Positions 36,168-46,977 are shown, counted from the first letter of the stretch. The stretch: 64,000 bases of DNA from Lysobacter sp. CFH 32150 (GCF_022758295.1 NZ_JALDWJ010000002.1:310001-374000), one strand, 5' to 3'. Program-made: numbers and translations. The notes: a model not told the origin generated them from the sequence alone.

Positions 36168-36770
36168 TCAACGCTGCCGCGCTGCGAGCACCGCGCTCAC
36201 CTGCGGCAGTGATAATCCGCGCGCCCGCAGCAGGACGGCAAGGTGATACAGCAGGTCGGCAGCCTCGCCGAGTAGCGCAGCATCATCCTGAACCACGGCC
36301 GCCAGTGCGGTCTCCACGCCTTCCTCACCCACCTTCTGCGCGATGGCGCGCACCCCGGCATCGAACAATCGCGTGGTGTAACTGTCGGCCGGACGCTCGC
36401 GCTCGCGGCTGGCGATCAACGCATCTAGCTCGACCAGGACGTTACCCGGCGCGGTAGCAAAACAACTTTGCGTGCCGAGGTGGCAGGTTGGCCCTGCCGG
36501 ACGCGCCTGTACCAGCAAGGTATCGCCATCGCAGTCGGCCTCGATCGTCACCAAGCCCAGGTAATGCCCGGAGGTTTCACCCTTGACCCACAATCGTTGT
36601 TTGCTACGGCTGAAGAAAGTGACGCGGCCGCTGTCCAGCGTCGCATGCAGCGCGGCACGATCCATGTAGCCAAGCATGAGTACGCGCAGGGTGTCGGCAT
36701 CCTGCACGACTGCAGGCAACAGGCCGCCCTGCTTGTCCCACGCCAATGTTTCGACCCGTTCAATCAACAT
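36168..36770 (-). CDS. hisI: Bifunctional phosphoribosyl-AMP cyclohydrolase / phosphoribosyl-ATP pyrophosphatase
   Basis: 200 aa, the fused HisIE form. The N-terminal HisI domain (about 1-115) has [30 protein letters not shown] and [11 protein letters not shown] with the zinc/magnesium ligands. The C-terminal HisE domain (about 118-200) has [20 protein letters not shown] and EAADLLYHL. Steps 2 and 3 of histidine synthesis. Starts [16 protein letters not shown] inside the hisF stop region (11-nt overlap). Last gene of the operon. Confidence 0.95.
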   Translation of the reverse strand: MLIERVETLAWDKQGGLLPAVVQDADTLRVLMLGYMDRAALHATLDSGRVTFFSRSKQRLWVKGETSGHYLGLVTIEADCDGDTLLVQARPAGPTCHLGTQSCFATAPGNVLVELDALIASRERERPADSYTTRLFDAGVRAIAQKVGEEGVETALAAVVQDDAALLGEAADLLYHLAVLLRARGLSLPQVSAVLAARQR

Positions 36771-37536
36771 CGCGCACCTCGATGCCCTGCCCTTGCAGGT
36801 AGCGCTTGAGTTCCGGGATCGCGATCGCTCCGGAATGGAACACACTGGCGGCAAGCGCGGCATCGACATCGGCCTCGCGGAACACGGCGGCGAAGTGCTC
36901 CGGTGCGCCTGCACCCCCAGACGCAACCAGGGGGACGGCGCAGACCGCGCGCACCGCATGCAGCTGCGCCAAGTCGTAGCCATCACGCACGCCGTCGCTA
37001 GCCATGCAGTTCAACACGATCTCGCCGGCACCGCGTTGTTGCGCTTCGACCACCCAATCCAGCGTACGCCGTGATAGCGCCTTCGTCTTGTCCGGGTCGC
37101 CCGTGTGGCTGCGCACCCGCCATTCACCGTCCTCGTCGCGCAGGCTATCGATGCCGATGACCACGCATTGCACGCCGAACGCTTCGGCGATTTCACCGAT
37201 CAGTGCCGGCTGCTCGAGCGCAGGGGTGTTGATCGAAATCTTGTCGGCCCCGGCGTTGAGTACGCCGCGCGCATCCTCGACGCTGCGGATGCCACCGGCA
37301 ACACAGAACGGGATATCCAGCACACGCGCCACGCGCTCGACCCAGCCGCGGTCGACGCTGCGTCCCTGCGGACTGGCAGTGATGTCGTAGAACACCAGCT
37401 CGTCGGCGCCAGCGTTGCGATAGCGGAGCGCCAATTCGACGATATCGCCCATGTCGACGTGGTCGCGGAAACGCACGCCTTTCACTACGCGACCATCGCG
37501 CACGTCGAGGCAGGGAATGATGCGACGGCTCAGCAT
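36760..37536 (-). CDS. hisF: Imidazole glycerol phosphate synthase subunit HisF
   Basis: 258 aa TIM barrel from the ATG giving [20 protein letters not shown] (catalytic Asp in CLDV). [20 protein letters not shown] holds the second catalytic Asp, with [19 protein letters not shown] and [10 protein letters not shown] closing the phosphate sites. Pairs with HisH to make IGP and AICAR. Overlaps hisA by 7 nt and hisI by 11 nt. Confidence 0.96.
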   Translation of the reverse strand: MLSRRIIPCLDVRDGRVVKGVRFRDHVDMGDIVELALRYRNAGADELVFYDITASPQGRSVDRGWVERVARVLDIPFCVAGGIRSVEDARGVLNAGADKISINTPALEQPALIGEIAEAFGVQCVVIGIDSLRDEDGEWRVRSHTGDPDKTKALSRRTLDWVVEAQQRGAGEIVLNCMASDGVRDGYDLAQLHAVRAVCAVPLVASGGAGAPEHFAAVFREADVDAALAASVFHSGAIAIPELKRYLQGQGIEVRDVD

Positions 37537-38264
37537 GCCAGCGCTTCCGCCAGCGTCAGCTCGCCATCGAGCAGGGACTTGCCGAGCACGATGCCGGCAC
37601 AGCCAGCATCGCGCGCAGCTTCGACATCGACAACGTTGCGCGCACCGCCGGAAGCCTGCAGCTCGATCTTCGGCGCCCATTCCCGCAGCAATGCGTACAG
37701 TGCGAGATTCGGCCCGGCCAGCGTGCCATCACGCGCGATGTCGGTGCACAACAGGTGGCGCAACCCAGAGCGGCTGTAGAACCTGACCAGTTCGCCCAGG
37801 GTCGCCTGCCCGGTTCCGGTCCAGCCTCGCGTGGCAGGCCACCAACGGCCGTCCGTGCCACAACGCGCATCGAGTGCGACGGTCACACGGTCGCAACCAT
37901 ACCGGGCCAGCCAACTGGCCACGCGTTCGCGCAGTTCAACCGCCAGCGACCCGACCACCACTCGGTGTGCGCCAAGCTCCAGCAGTGCCTCCACATCGCT
38001 CGCACTGCGGATACCGCCACCTGTCTGCACGCGCAGGCGTCCGTCCTCGACGATGCGCTGCAGCAACGGTTGCAGCTTGTAACCGCCTTCCCGCGCCGCA
38101 TCCAGGTCGACCAGATGCAGCCAGTTGGCGCCGGCATCCGCATAGCGCATCGCCAACGCGTAAGGATCTTCGGGGTAGCGCGTTTCACGCGCATAGTCGC
38201 CCTGGTGCAGGCGCACTACGCGGCCGCAGCGCACATCGATGGCCGGATAGATGGTGAAACTCAT
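37530..38264 (-). CDS. hisA: Phosphoribosylformimino-5-aminoimidazole carboxamide ribotide isomerase
   Basis: 244 aa TIM barrel from the ATG giving [20 protein letters not shown] (catalytic Asp in AIDV). The second Asp is in [22 protein letters not shown] and [10 protein letters not shown] bind the phosphates. Step 4 of histidine synthesis. Overlaps hisH by 4 nt and hisF by 7 nt. Confidence 0.95.
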   Translation of the reverse strand: MSFTIYPAIDVRCGRVVRLHQGDYARETRYPEDPYALAMRYADAGANWLHLVDLDAAREGGYKLQPLLQRIVEDGRLRVQTGGGIRSASDVEALLELGAHRVVVGSLAVELRERVASWLARYGCDRVTVALDARCGTDGRWWPATRGWTGTGQATLGELVRFYSRSGLRHLLCTDIARDGTLAGPNLALYALLREWAPKIELQASGGARNVVDVEAARDAGCAGIVLGKSLLDGELTLAEALAC

Positions 38265-38863
38265 TTCGCGGATACCGCCATGAAATTGCTGAGCAAGTGT
38301 GCACCCACTGCCGCCGACCGTTCCGGGTGGAATTGTGCGCCGTAGATCCTGCCGCGCTGCACGGCTGCGGCGAAGCGCTGCCCATGCGTGCACGCAGCGA
38401 TGCAATCTTCGGTGACCGGCGCGGCGTAGCCGTGGACGAAATACGCCTGCGCGCCCGTGGCAATGCCATCGAGAAGCGTGGATGTGCGCATTGGCTCAAG
38501 TGCGTTCCAGCCCATGTGCGGCACACGGATGCCGTCGCTCGCCTGCATCTTCTGCACGCGCCCCGGCAACAGGCCGAGGCATTCGACGTCGCCCTCGTCC
38601 GAAGCTTCGAACAGCAACTGCATGCCAAGGCAGATGCCGAGCAGCGGTACCTCCAGCGTGCGGACGGCATCGACGAGCCCGCGCTCGCGCAGCAAGGCCA
38701 TCGCCGGTGGGGCGGCGCCGACGCCGGGCAGGATCACTCGTCGCGCGTCGCGCAGGCCATCCGCGTCGCGCACGATCCGCGGCGTCACTCCGAGACGTTC
38801 GAGCGCATAACGGACCGAGCCGAGGTTGGCACCACCGGCATCTATCAAGGCGACCGGATTCAT
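38261..38863 (-). CDS. hisH: Imidazole glycerol phosphate synthase glutamine amidotransferase subunit
   Basis: 200 aa from the ATG giving [20 protein letters not shown]. Triad-type glutaminase: nucleophile Cys in [15 protein letters not shown], His and Glu in [11 protein letters not shown]. Supplies ammonia to HisF. Overlaps hisB and hisA by 4 nt each. Confidence 0.95.
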   Translation of the reverse strand: MNPVALIDAGGANLGSVRYALERLGVTPRIVRDADGLRDARRVILPGVGAAPPAMALLRERGLVDAVRTLEVPLLGICLGMQLLFEASDEGDVECLGLLPGRVQKMQASDGIRVPHMGWNALEPMRTSTLLDGIATGAQAYFVHGYAAPVTEDCIAACTHGQRFAAAVQRGRIYGAQFHPERSAAVGAHLLSNFMAVSAK

Positions 38864-39945
38864 AACAGTCCCTTGGTGCTCGGCAATTCGTGGCCTTCGC
38901 GGCGGATCGCCTGACGCAGCGCGCGTGCGACAACCTTGAAGCAGGCTTCGATCTTGTGATGATCGTTGTCGCCGTCGACCTTCAGGTTGAGATTGAGGCC
39001 CGCGCTTTCGCACAACGAACGGAAGAAATGCGGCACCAGCTCGGTCGGCAAATCGCCAACGCGCTCCCGGGCGAAGCTCCCGTCGAAGACAAAATAGGGG
39101 CGACCTGAAAAATCCAGCGCAGCGCTCGCCAACGTTTCGTCCATCGGCAGGGTGAACCCATAACGTCCGATTCCGCGCTTGTCGCCCAGCGCTTCGCGCA
39201 GCGCCTGGCCGAGCGCGAGCGCGCTATCTTCGATGGTGTGATGCTCGTCGATGTGCAGGTCGCCTTCGCAGCGCAGCTCGAGTGCGAAGCCACCATGTTT
39301 TCCGAGCTGTTCTAGCATGTGGTCGAAGAAACCCAGGCCGGTGCCGACCTTTGGCTCGGCTGTACGATCAAGGTCTACGGTCACCGTGATGCGGGTTTCC
39401 CGGGTATTGCGCTGCACGGTGACAGTGCGCGGGACGTCAGCTAATGCGTGCGCAATGCCAGCCCAGTCCCACTCGCCACCGAACTGCGCGGTACGCAGCT
39501 GGAATGCGCGGATGCCGAGATTGCGCGCGAAGGCGTTATCGGTCTCGCGGTCGCCGACCATCGCCGAACGCGTCCAATCGATGCCGCGATCCTGTAGGTA
39601 AGGCAGTGCCAGGCCGATGCCGGGTTTGCGCGTGGGCGCGTTGTCGGCCGGCAGGCTGGCGTCGATCAGCACGTCACGGAAGCGGATTCCCTGGCTCTCG
39701 AAGACCTGCATCATCAGCTGGTGCGGGCCGTCGAAGTCCGCCTGCGGAAATCCATCCGAGCCGAGCCCGTCCTGGTTGGTCACCATCACGAACTCGTAAC
39801 CGGCATCGCGCAGCCGCAGCAATGCCGGGATCACCCCGGCAACGAAGCGCAGCTTCTCGTAGCGGTCGATCTGGAAGTCGGCCGGCTCCTCTATCAAGGT
39901 GCCGTCGCGATCGACGAACAGGATCGGTCTGAGCGCCGTATTCAT
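38860..39945 (-). CDS. hisB: Bifunctional histidinol-phosphatase / imidazoleglycerol-phosphate dehydratase
   Basis: 361 aa, the fused gammaproteobacterial form. The N-terminal HAD phosphatase (about 1-165) has the nucleophile in [13 protein letters not shown] and [12 protein letters not shown]. The C-terminal dehydratase (about 170-361) has [45 protein letters not shown] and [12 protein letters not shown] with the manganese-binding histidines. Steps 6 and 8. ATG start within an ATGA overlap with hisC. Confidence 0.96.
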   Translation of the reverse strand: MNTALRPILFVDRDGTLIEEPADFQIDRYEKLRFVAGVIPALLRLRDAGYEFVMVTNQDGLGSDGFPQADFDGPHQLMMQVFESQGIRFRDVLIDASLPADNAPTRKPGIGLALPYLQDRGIDWTRSAMVGDRETDNAFARNLGIRAFQLRTAQFGGEWDWAGIAHALADVPRTVTVQRNTRETRITVTVDLDRTAEPKVGTGLGFFDHMLEQLGKHGGFALELRCEGDLHIDEHHTIEDSALALGQALREALGDKRGIGRYGFTLPMDETLASAALDFSGRPYFVFDGSFARERVGDLPTELVPHFFRSLCESAGLNLNLKVDGDNDHHKIEACFKVVARALRQAIRREGHELPSTKGLL

Positions 39946-41024
39946 GCCGCTGCTTCCAGCGTGGACAGCGCGGCGATCACCCCATCGTTCTGCGCGGGGG
40001 TACCGACGGTGATCCGCAAGGCATCGTCGAGTCGTGCCCATGCCCGAAGGTCGCGTACGACGATACCGGCGGCGAGCAGGCGCCGGAATACCAGTTCCGC
40101 GGCATCGAAGCGCACCAGCAGGAAATTGCCATGCCCGCCATACACGCGGCGGACGCCGGGCAGATTGGACAGTGCAACGCGCAGACGCTCACGTTCCTGG
40201 CACGTCTCGCGCACGTGCGCCCTGGTGCGCAGGAGCGCCTTGGGCGACAGCGCGCGTAGTGCCAGGGCCGCGCACGGCTCGGGCACTGGGTACGGCGCCT
40301 GGCAACGGCGCAACAGAGCGATCAGCTCCGCATTCGCGATCAGGCAGCCGATACGCGCCGCAGCCAACGCGTGCGCCTTTGACAAGGTACGCAGCACGGC
40401 CAGGTTCGCGTGATCGGCCAGCAATGTCATTGCGGAAGGCGCGTCGGCGTAGTCGCCGTAGGCTTCGTCGACCACCACCAGCGCGCGGCCTTCGAGTTTG
40501 CGCGCGAGTGCCGCGATCGCGGGCAACGACAGCAGTTCGCCGGTGGGATTGCCTGGCGAGCACAGGAACACCAGCTTGGCACCGTCGCGAAGCGCGGATT
40601 CAGCCACCGCATCGAGATCGACGCGCCACCCGCCTGGTTCGTCGCACGCTGCCACTTCGAGAACCCTGGCGCCCTGCAACCGCGCGCACACTGCGTACAT
40701 GCCGAATACCGGCGGCGTCACCAGCACCGCATCGCGGCCCGGGGTGCAGAAGGCACGCACTAGCAGATCGATCGCCTCGTCGCTGCCGCGCCCGATCAGC
40801 GTCTGCTCGGGTGCGCAGTCGTAGAGTGCGGCAAGTTCGTGACGCAATGTCTGTGGCTGCGGCTCCGGATAGCGACGCACACTTTCGCTACTGTCGACGG
40901 AGTTCGGCCACGGCGATTCGTTGGCGTTGAGCCAGACCAGGCCGTCGAACGCGTCACTGCGGGCCGAGCGATAACCGGCGAAATCGCGCAGGTCCTCGCG
41001 CAACAATGCTTGCAGCTGGTTCAT
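39942..41024 (-). CDS. hisC: Histidinol-phosphate aminotransferase
   Basis: 360 aa PLP-dependent fold-type I aminotransferase, from the ATG giving [20 protein letters not shown]. The Schiff-base Lys is in [44 protein letters not shown] and [10 protein letters not shown] are the cofactor-binding motifs. Step 7. Overlaps hisD and hisB by 4 nt each. Confidence 0.95.
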   Translation of the reverse strand: MNQLQALLREDLRDFAGYRSARSDAFDGLVWLNANESPWPNSVDSSESVRRYPEPQPQTLRHELAALYDCAPEQTLIGRGSDEAIDLLVRAFCTPGRDAVLVTPPVFGMYAVCARLQGARVLEVAACDEPGGWRVDLDAVAESALRDGAKLVFLCSPGNPTGELLSLPAIAALARKLEGRALVVVDEAYGDYADAPSAMTLLADHANLAVLRTLSKAHALAAARIGCLIANAELIALLRRCQAPYPVPEPCAALALRALSPKALLRTRAHVRETCQERERLRVALSNLPGVRRVYGGHGNFLLVRFDAAELVFRRLLAAGIVVRDLRAWARLDDALRITVGTPAQNDGVIAALSTLEAAA

Positions 41025-42343
41025 ATCGCCTCCAGCCGCATGGTCACTGCGCGCGCGTGCGCTTCGAGCCCTTCCGCGCGCGCCATCGCGACCGCGGTCG
41101 GCCCGATGCTTTCGATGCCGACGCGATCCACCGCCTGCACGCTGATTGCATTCTGGAAGCTGGCGACGCTCAAGCCGCTGATGGCGCGCGCGGCGCCGCC
41201 GGTAGGCAGCACATGGTTGGTGCCGCTGCAGTAGTCGCCGAGCGCTTCCGGTGCCCAATCACCCAGGAACACCGAACCGGCAGCTTCGACCTTGTCCAGC
41301 CAACCCCGCGGCGTCCGCAGCGCCAGGATGAGGTGCTCGGGCGCATAGGTGTTGCTGATCGCGAAGGCTTCATCGAGTGTCCCGACCTTGATCGCGCGCG
41401 AGGATGCCAGTGCCTGGCGCGCAATCCCGGCGCGCGGCAACACATCCAGTTGGACAGCGAGTTCGCGCTCCACTGCATCGAGCAACGCATCGTCGTTGGA
41501 CAGCAGCAACACCTGCGAATCCGGACCATGCTCGGCCTGCGACAACAGGTCGGCTGCGACGAACGCCGGATCGGCACCGGCATCGGCGATCACCAGCACT
41601 TCCGATGGCCCCGCCGGCATGTCAATGGCAGCACCGTCGGCCTGCGTCGACACCTGGCGCTTCGCCTCGGTGACGAACGCGTTACCGGGTCCAAACAGCT
41701 TGTCGCACTTGGGCACGCTGTCGGTGCCATAAGCCATCGCGGCGATCGCCTGCGCGCCACCGAGTTTGAACACCCGGGTGATGCCACATAGCCGTGCTGC
41801 GTAGAGCACGGCCGGATCGGCGCTGCCATCGGCGCGTGGCGGCGTGCACAGCACGACTTCGCGACAACCCGCCAAACGGGCCGGCACACCCAGCATCAAG
41901 GCAGTCGACGGCAGCGGTGCACTACCCGCGGGCACGTACAAGCCAACGCGCCCGATCGGGCGCAGGATGCGCTCGCAGCGAACGCCATCCGCGGTGTCGA
42001 CCGCATACGGCTGCACCATGCCGGCGCGGTGGTAGCGCTCGATGCGCTGCGCGGCATCGGCGATGGCCGTGCGCACCGCTAGCGGCACTACAGCCTCCGT
42101 CGCGTCGAATTCTTCTGTTAGTACCTCGAAACGCGTCAATGCCACGCCATCGAACCGTTGGCTCAGTTCACGCAAGGTGATGTCGCCCATCGCACGGACA
42201 TCGTCCAGGATCGCCGTGACCGCCGCGCAGGTTTGCGCCGCCACGACCTGTGCCGGCCGCCGCAATGCCGCGCGACGGGCAGCCTCATCCAATTGCGCCC
42301 AGTCGAGCCTGTTCCAACTCTGCATGTGGCCGGGCTCGTTCAT
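41021..42343 (-). CDS. hisD: Histidinol dehydrogenase
   Basis: 440 aa zinc enzyme, NAD-dependent, last two oxidations to histidine. [65 protein letters not shown] and PEHLILAL are the conserved stretches, with the zinc ligands in the SQAEHG region and the C-terminal [10 protein letters not shown]. The frame starts [15 protein letters not shown] within an ATGA overlap of the hisG stop. Confidence 0.96.
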   Translation of the reverse strand: MNEPGHMQSWNRLDWAQLDEAARRAALRRPAQVVAAQTCAAVTAILDDVRAMGDITLRELSQRFDGVALTRFEVLTEEFDATEAVVPLAVRTAIADAAQRIERYHRAGMVQPYAVDTADGVRCERILRPIGRVGLYVPAGSAPLPSTALMLGVPARLAGCREVVLCTPPRADGSADPAVLYAARLCGITRVFKLGGAQAIAAMAYGTDSVPKCDKLFGPGNAFVTEAKRQVSTQADGAAIDMPAGPSEVLVIADAGADPAFVAADLLSQAEHGPDSQVLLLSNDDALLDAVERELAVQLDVLPRAGIARQALASSRAIKVGTLDEAFAISNTYAPEHLILALRTPRGWLDKVEAAGSVFLGDWAPEALGDYCSGTNHVLPTGGAARAISGLSVASFQNAISVQAVDRVGIESIGPTAVAMARAEGLEAHARAVTMRLEAI

Positions 42344-43254
42344 GCCAGCATCCTCTCCACCGGCAACACGAGCAGGCTATTGGCGCCCGCACGCTTGAGG
42401 TCCTCCAGTCGTTGCCAGGTCACGGCGCCGTGGCACAACGCCTGGAGTGCAAGGCGATCGCTGCCATCAATGATGGTCACTGTCGGCGGTTCCGCATCCG
42501 GCAGCAGCTTCAGCAATTCCGGCACCGCGCCGCGCGCCGCCTGGAACAGCAGCAACTTGCTGTCCTTCAGTCGCAGCACGCCATCGAGCCGACGCAGCAG
42601 CAATGCGGCGAGCTCTGCACGCACGCCTCCGAATGGCACCACCGGTCCGGCCAGCACCGCTTCGCTCTCCAGCAACGTCTCCACTGGCTTGAGGTGATTG
42701 GCAGTCAACGTGGCGCCGCTGGAAACGAGATCGCAAATGGCTTCCGCCTTCCCCAGCCGCGGCGCGATCTCGACTGAACCGGACAAGGTCACGACCTCTG
42801 CGTTCACGCCCTGCTGGGCCAACCATTGCGACAGCAGCGCCGGATAGCTTGTGGCAATGCGCTTGCCGGTTAGTTGCGCGGGGCCATCCCACTTCCAGTC
42901 TTCCGGCACCGCCAACGCCAACCGGCAGCCGCCAAAACCGAGCGCGCGCCATTCGCGGTGGACGGCGGGCTGCGCGCTGGCAGCACGCTCCCCGACCTGT
43001 TCCTGCAAGACATTGCGCCCGACGATGCCAAGGTCGCACACGCCATCGGCGATCAGCCCGGGAATGTCGTCGTCGCGCACCAGCAGCAGGTCGACCGGCA
43101 GCGATTCGCCGTAGCAGAACAGACGATCGCGGCTCTCGCGCCAGCTCAACCCACACGAAGCCAACAAGGCGCGCGCGGGTTCGCTCAATCGTCCGCTTTT
43201 CTGGATGGCGATGCGCAGACGGTCACGCACCGCCGCGGTGGCGGTCGGGCTCAT
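42340..43254 (-). CDS. hisG: ATP phosphoribosyltransferase (long form)
   Basis: 304 aa, the long HisG with a C-terminal ACT-like regulatory domain (about 230-304) that binds histidine, so HisZ is not needed. Catalytic domains have [47 protein letters not shown] and the PRPP loop [16 protein letters not shown]. First committed step, feedback-inhibited by histidine. Begins 9 nt after the regulator gene's stop; first enzyme gene of the operon. Confidence 0.95.
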   Translation of the reverse strand: MSPTATAAVRDRLRIAIQKSGRLSEPARALLASCGLSWRESRDRLFCYGESLPVDLLLVRDDDIPGLIADGVCDLGIVGRNVLQEQVGERAASAQPAVHREWRALGFGGCRLALAVPEDWKWDGPAQLTGKRIATSYPALLSQWLAQQGVNAEVVTLSGSVEIAPRLGKAEAICDLVSSGATLTANHLKPVETLLESEAVLAGPVVPFGGVRAELAALLLRRLDGVLRLKDSKLLLFQAARGAVPELLKLLPDAEPPTVTIIDGSDRLALQALCHGAVTWQRLEDLKRAGANSLLVLPVERMLA

Positions 43255-43263
43255 GCAGGAATC

Positions 43264-43587
43264 TCAGTGGGAAGCGGTTTGACGGCGCTGGCGGCGCACG
43301 GCGACGGCGTAGCCACCCGTGCCATGTTCGAGCGTGCGCGCGACCCGGCCGATAGTGGTGACACTGACCAGGGTGCGGTCGTGGATCTCGCGGTACGGCA
43401 CGCCTTCCAGCAGCAGCGGCACCACCTTCCAGCGGTCGCTCATCGCCTCGAGCTCGGCCGGCGTGCACAGGTCCTCGAGGAAGGCGCGCACGTCCTCGGC
43501 CTTGGCCAGCGACGCAAGCGCCTGCGCCAAGGCGTTGAGATTGGCCTCGGCGTCGCGATCCGGCAGTGGCTGGGGGCGGTGTTTCAT
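43264..43587 (-). CDS. TrpR/YerC-family regulator of the his operon (HisR-like)
   Basis: 107 aa. All-helical TrpR-superfamily protein of the YerC/YecD type. Residues about 35-75 (VRAFLEDLCTPAELEAMSDR, KVVPLLLEGVPYREIHDRTL) and the recognition helix VSVTTIGRVARTLEHGTGGY form the DNA-binding part. It is the first gene of the his operon and lies directly beside a long palindrome. RegPrecise-type predictions for Xanthomonadales name such a protein HisR; I infer that it represses the operon, sensing histidine or a related metabolite. No Shine-Dalgarno precedes the ATG, so the leader is either very short or absent. Confidence 0.85.
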   Translation of the reverse strand: MKHRPQPLPDRDAEANLNALAQALASLAKAEDVRAFLEDLCTPAELEAMSDRWKVVPLLLEGVPYREIHDRTLVSVTTIGRVARTLEHGTGGYAVAVRRQRRQTASH

Positions 43588-43590
43588 GTG

Positions 43591-43638
43591 GTTTCATGCA
43601 TTAATGTATTAGCGCATTAATACATTAATGCATGAAAC
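43591..43638. promoter_or_regulatory. 48-bp palindromic operator of the his operon
   Basis: Two perfect 21-nt inverted arms (43591-43611, starting GTTTCATGCATTAATGTA; and 43618-43638) around GCGCAT. AT-rich in an otherwise very GC-rich region. Internally it repeats ATTAAT several times, so it may hold two dimer sites. It starts 4 nt upstream of the regulator's ATG and overlaps the -10 region of the promoter, an ideal position for repression. Confidence 0.85.
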
Positions 43639-43651
43639 GGGACACCGTCAA
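43622..43651 (-). promoter_or_regulatory. Promoter of the his operon
   Basis: Minus strand: TTGACG (43646-43651), then an 18-nt spacer and TAATGT (43622-43627). The -10 box and start site lie inside the 48-bp palindrome, so repressor binding would block RNA polymerase. Confidence 0.55.
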
Positions 43652-43687
43652 CCCCTCGTTAGGGCGACGGTGCACGACTAGCGGGTA

Positions 43688-45580
43688 TCAGGCGGCCCGG
43701 GCGGCCGCGAGGACGCGGTTTTCCGCAACCAGGCCCACGGCGGTCGCGACCTCGCCATCGAGCGCGCGATCCCGGTCCAGATACGGGATCGAAGCGCGGA
43801 TCGCGGCATGCGCGGCGGCAACGGCGCGACCCGGATGGAACGGTTCCGAGCTCGCCAGTTCGATGCGCAAGGCCTCGACTTCAGCAAGGAAGCCCTGGCG
43901 GTCTGCGCTGTCGGGCAGCGGTCCGCCCTGCACTTTCGCGGCGAAGGCCGCGGCGTCGCTACGGGCGGCCAGTGCGCGCGCGGCGTTGATCATGTCGCGG
44001 CGCAGGTCCAGCGCCTGTGCGGCGGTGTACAGCTCCAGCCCCAGCACCTTGCCGAGATCGTCGACCATGTCGAGCACGTGGCGTGCTTCGTTCGCGCCCA
44101 TCGATACGTGGTCTTCGGCATTCGCGCTCGTCGGGATCGAATAGACCGAAGCCGGCATCGCGCGGCTGGCGAGGTCATTGACGATCGCCGCGGCGGTGTA
44201 TTGCACGATCATGTGGCCGGATTCGGTGCCGTCCTCGTTGCCGATCAGGAACGCCGGCAAGCCGTCGTTCGTCGCCGGATCGACGAGCTTGTTGAGACGG
44301 CGTTCGGAGATCGATGCAAGCACTGGGATCGCGGCCTTCACGTAGCTCATTGCCAGCGCCAGCGGCATGCCGTGGAAGTGGCCCGCCGACACGATCTGGT
44401 CCTCGACAAAGGCCGCGTTCGGCATGTCGGGGAAGATGATCGGATTGTCGGTGAGTGCATTGAGCTCGACGTCCAGCACGCGTCGCGCCTGCTCCAGTGC
44501 ATCGCGCACCGCCCCGTGCACCTGCGGCACGCAGCGCAGCGAATAGCTGTCCTGCGGCTGGTGTTTCTTGCCACCACGGAACGGTCGGAAGCGGGTGTAG
44601 AACTTCTCGCGGCCGTGGCGCTGGTTGAACGGCACCCAGTCCCAGCCGATATCGAAGCGCAGCGCCTGCGCTTCCGGAGTGTCCCAGCTCGACGGTTGCC
44701 AGGAACGGAAACGCGGCACGAGGTGATATGGAATATCGGCGAGCGTGGAACCCGCGAGCAGTTGGCGCAGGTGCGCTGCGGCTTCCACCTGGCCAGGATG
44801 CGGACGCAACGCGTGCACATCCTCACGGAAGGCTCCGAGGCGACCGGCGAAAGCATCGATCGTCATTGCCGCCGCGAGGTCCGCGGTGTCGATCAGGTCG
44901 GCCAGGCGCTCGATCGCAAGCACGCCGGTGGCCAGCATCTGGGCCGTGCCGTTGTTGAGCGCCAGGCCTTCCTTGTGCGACAGCGTGACCGGCGCGAGGC
45001 CGGCGCGCTTCAGCGCTTCGGCACCAGGCAGGCGTTCGCCACGATAAAAGGCTTCGCCCCCACCAAGCAGCACGATCGCCAGATGCGAGAGCGGCGCAAG
45101 ATCGCCACTCGCACCGACCGAGCCGAGCTTCGGCAGCACCGGCACTACGCCGGCGTTGAGCATGGCGACGAGCGCCTGCAGGGTTTCCACGCGAATGCCG
45201 GAATGGCCGCGCATCAGCGTATTGATGCGGATCACCAGCATCGCCCGTACCACGTCCGGTGCGAACGGTTCGCCGACGCACACCGCGTGCGTGACGATCA
45301 GGTTTCGCTGCAATTCTTCATGCAGCGATTCGGTTTCTGGTGCGGCACCTGGCAACGTGCTGCGCGGACGATGTGCGCCAAGGAGCTTGTCGGCGTTGCT
45401 GCCGAAACCGGTATTGACGCCGTACATCGGCTCCTCGCGGCGGACCTGCTCGGCGAGGAAATCGGCGGCGCGGCGCACCGCGCCCAACTGCGACTGGTCG
45501 AGTTCGACGCTGGCGCCCTGCGCCACCGCCACCAACTGCGTCCGCGTGAGCGAACGTCCATCCAGCTTGACTGCCTGCAT
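43688..45580 (-). CDS. hutH: Histidine ammonia-lyase, enlarged variant (MIO aromatic amino acid lyase)
   Basis: 630 aa, versus about 510 for ordinary HutH. The MIO cofactor forms from Ala157-Ser158-Gly159 in GSVGASGDLAPLSHLA. The selectivity pair in LQRNLIVTHAV is Thr97-His98; histidine lyases have Ser-His, tyrosine lyases His-Leu and phenylalanine lyases Phe/Leu-containing pairs, so histidine is the best guess. Extra material lies at about 62-86 and about 281-341 (PSSWDTPEAQALRFDIGWDW and neighbours), just before DSYSLRCVPQVHGA. Starts at an ATG overlapping the hisS stop (TGATG); a GTG one codon earlier is possible. No hutU, hutI or hutG nearby. Confidence 0.8.
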   Translation of the reverse strand: MQAVKLDGRSLTRTQLVAVAQGASVELDQSQLGAVRRAADFLAEQVRREEPMYGVNTGFGSNADKLLGAHRPRSTLPGAAPETESLHEELQRNLIVTHAVCVGEPFAPDVVRAMLVIRINTLMRGHSGIRVETLQALVAMLNAGVVPVLPKLGSVGASGDLAPLSHLAIVLLGGGEAFYRGERLPGAEALKRAGLAPVTLSHKEGLALNNGTAQMLATGVLAIERLADLIDTADLAAAMTIDAFAGRLGAFREDVHALRPHPGQVEAAAHLRQLLAGSTLADIPYHLVPRFRSWQPSSWDTPEAQALRFDIGWDWVPFNQRHGREKFYTRFRPFRGGKKHQPQDSYSLRCVPQVHGAVRDALEQARRVLDVELNALTDNPIIFPDMPNAAFVEDQIVSAGHFHGMPLALAMSYVKAAIPVLASISERRLNKLVDPATNDGLPAFLIGNEDGTESGHMIVQYTAAAIVNDLASRAMPASVYSIPTSANAEDHVSMGANEARHVLDMVDDLGKVLGLELYTAAQALDLRRDMINAARALAARSDAAAFAAKVQGGPLPDSADRQGFLAEVEALRIELASSEPFHPGRAVAAAHAAIRASIPYLDRDRALDGEVATAVGLVAENRVLAAARAA

Positions 45581-46977
45581 CACTGCCCCTCGATGACGCG
45601 CTGTTGTTCCAGTTCAACGCGCAACGCGCCGGCCAGTTCGTCGCGGGGCAGCTCGAACTGCGCTTCGCGACGCAAGTCCTTCACCGCGACCACGCCGCGT
45701 GCGGCTTCGTCTTCGCCCACCAGCACCACGAAGCGGATGCCGGCACGATCGGCGTACTGGAACTGCCGGCCGATCTTCTTCGCTTCCAGCTGTACTTCCG
45801 TCGCGATGCCGGCCGCGCGCAGCTGCCGCGCCAGGGCCAGCGAATCCGTCAACCGCGCCTCATCCATCAACGCCACCAGCACCTGCACGGAACTCTCGGC
45901 GCTGGAGACGATGCCGGCCTCGCGCAGCTGCCAGAACAAACGTGTCAACCCGATCGAGATGCCGACACCAGGCAATTTCGATTTTGTGTAATGGCTGGCG
46001 AGATCGTCGTAGCGTCCGCCGGAGCAGATCGAGCCGATCTGCGGATAATCGTTGAGCGTGGTCTCGTAGACGGTGCCGGTGTAGTAGTCCAGTCCGCGCG
46101 CGATCGAGAAGTTCAACGCGTAATGCGTCTCCGGCACGCCGAGCGCACGCACCAGCTCCAGCACTTCGCGCAACTCCGCGATGCCATCGCGCAGTGATTC
46201 GTTGTCGCCAACGCCGAGCTGGTCGAGCATCTCGAGCGCGTTGGCATGCGATGTCGAGCGCACCTTCGCCATGGCGAGGATCGCCGTCACCGTGTCGGCG
46301 GTCAGGCCGAAGCCCTCGCCCATCAACGTTGCGGACACATGGTCTTCGCCACGCTTGTCGAGCTTGTCGACCTCGCGCAGCACCAGCGCCTGCAGCGCGC
46401 CGTCGGCCACGCCCAGCGCTTCGAAGAAGCCGCGCAGCAGCTTGCGGTTATTGAGCTGGATCGTGAACGGGCCGATGTCGAGCTCCCTGAACACGGCGTA
46501 GATCACCGCCGGAATCTCGGCGTCATGGCGGATCGACAACGCGTCCTTGCCGATCACATCGATGTCGCACTGGTAGAACTCGCGGAAGCGGCCGCGCTGG
46601 GCACGCTCGCCGCGGTACACGCGCTGCATCTGGTAGCGACGGAACGGGAATGCGAGTTCGTGCTCGTGCTCGGCAACGTAGCGTGCCAGCGGCACGGTCA
46701 GGTCGAAGCGCAAAGCCAGTTCCGGTGTGCCTTCCGAAGCTCCGCTTTTATGAAATTGTTCCAGGGCACCGGTGGACTGGGCGAAATACACTTGGCGCTC
46801 GGTCTCGCCACCGGACTTGGTCAGCAAGATCTCCGACAACTCGAATACCGGCGTTTCCACCGGCAGGAAGCCGAAGCGCTCATAGTTGCGACGAATTACG
46901 TCGAGCATGCGCTGGAACGCGATCTGGTCACGGGGCAGTAGCTCCATGACCCCGGGCGGCGTGCGGGGCTTGATCAA
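45580..46977 (-). CDS. hisS: Histidyl-tRNA synthetase
   Basis: 465 aa from a TTG codon ([16 protein letters not shown]). The residues IKPRTPPG are conserved at the N-terminus of this type, and GGAG lies 7 nt before the TTG, so I prefer it to the ATG at 46947. Class II synthetase: motif 2 [20 protein letters not shown], histidine motifs [12 protein letters not shown] and [12 protein letters not shown], and a C-terminal anticodon-binding domain (about 375-465). Overlaps hutH (TGATG) and precedes the his regulator, forming a histidine-centred cluster. Confidence 0.94.
   Translation of the reverse strand: MIKPRTPPGVMELLPRDQIAFQRMLDVIRRNYERFGFLPVETPVFELSEILLTKSGGETERQVYFAQSTGALEQFHKSGASEGTPELALRFDLTVPLARYVAEHEHELAFPFRRYQMQRVYRGERAQRGRFREFYQCDIDVIGKDALSIRHDAEIPAVIYAVFRELDIGPFTIQLNNRKLLRGFFEALGVADGALQALVLREVDKLDKRGEDHVSATLMGEGFGLTADTVTAILAMAKVRSTSHANALEMLDQLGVGDNESLRDGIAELREVLELVRALGVPETHYALNFSIARGLDYYTGTVYETTLNDYPQIGSICSGGRYDDLASHYTKSKLPGVGISIGLTRLFWQLREAGIVSSAESSVQVLVALMDEARLTDSLALARQLRAAGIATEVQLEAKKIGRQFQYADRAGIRFVVLVGEDEAARGVVAVKDLRREAQFELPRDELAGALRVELEQQRVIEGQ

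Noticed and set aside
43688-45580. Part of a hut histidine-degradation operon
   Set aside because: No hutU, hutI, hutG or hutC in the neighbourhood; it overlaps hisS instead.
43808-45991. 727-codon plus-strand open frame
   Set aside because: Antisense to hutH and hisS, whose motifs are intact; the composition is shadow-like.
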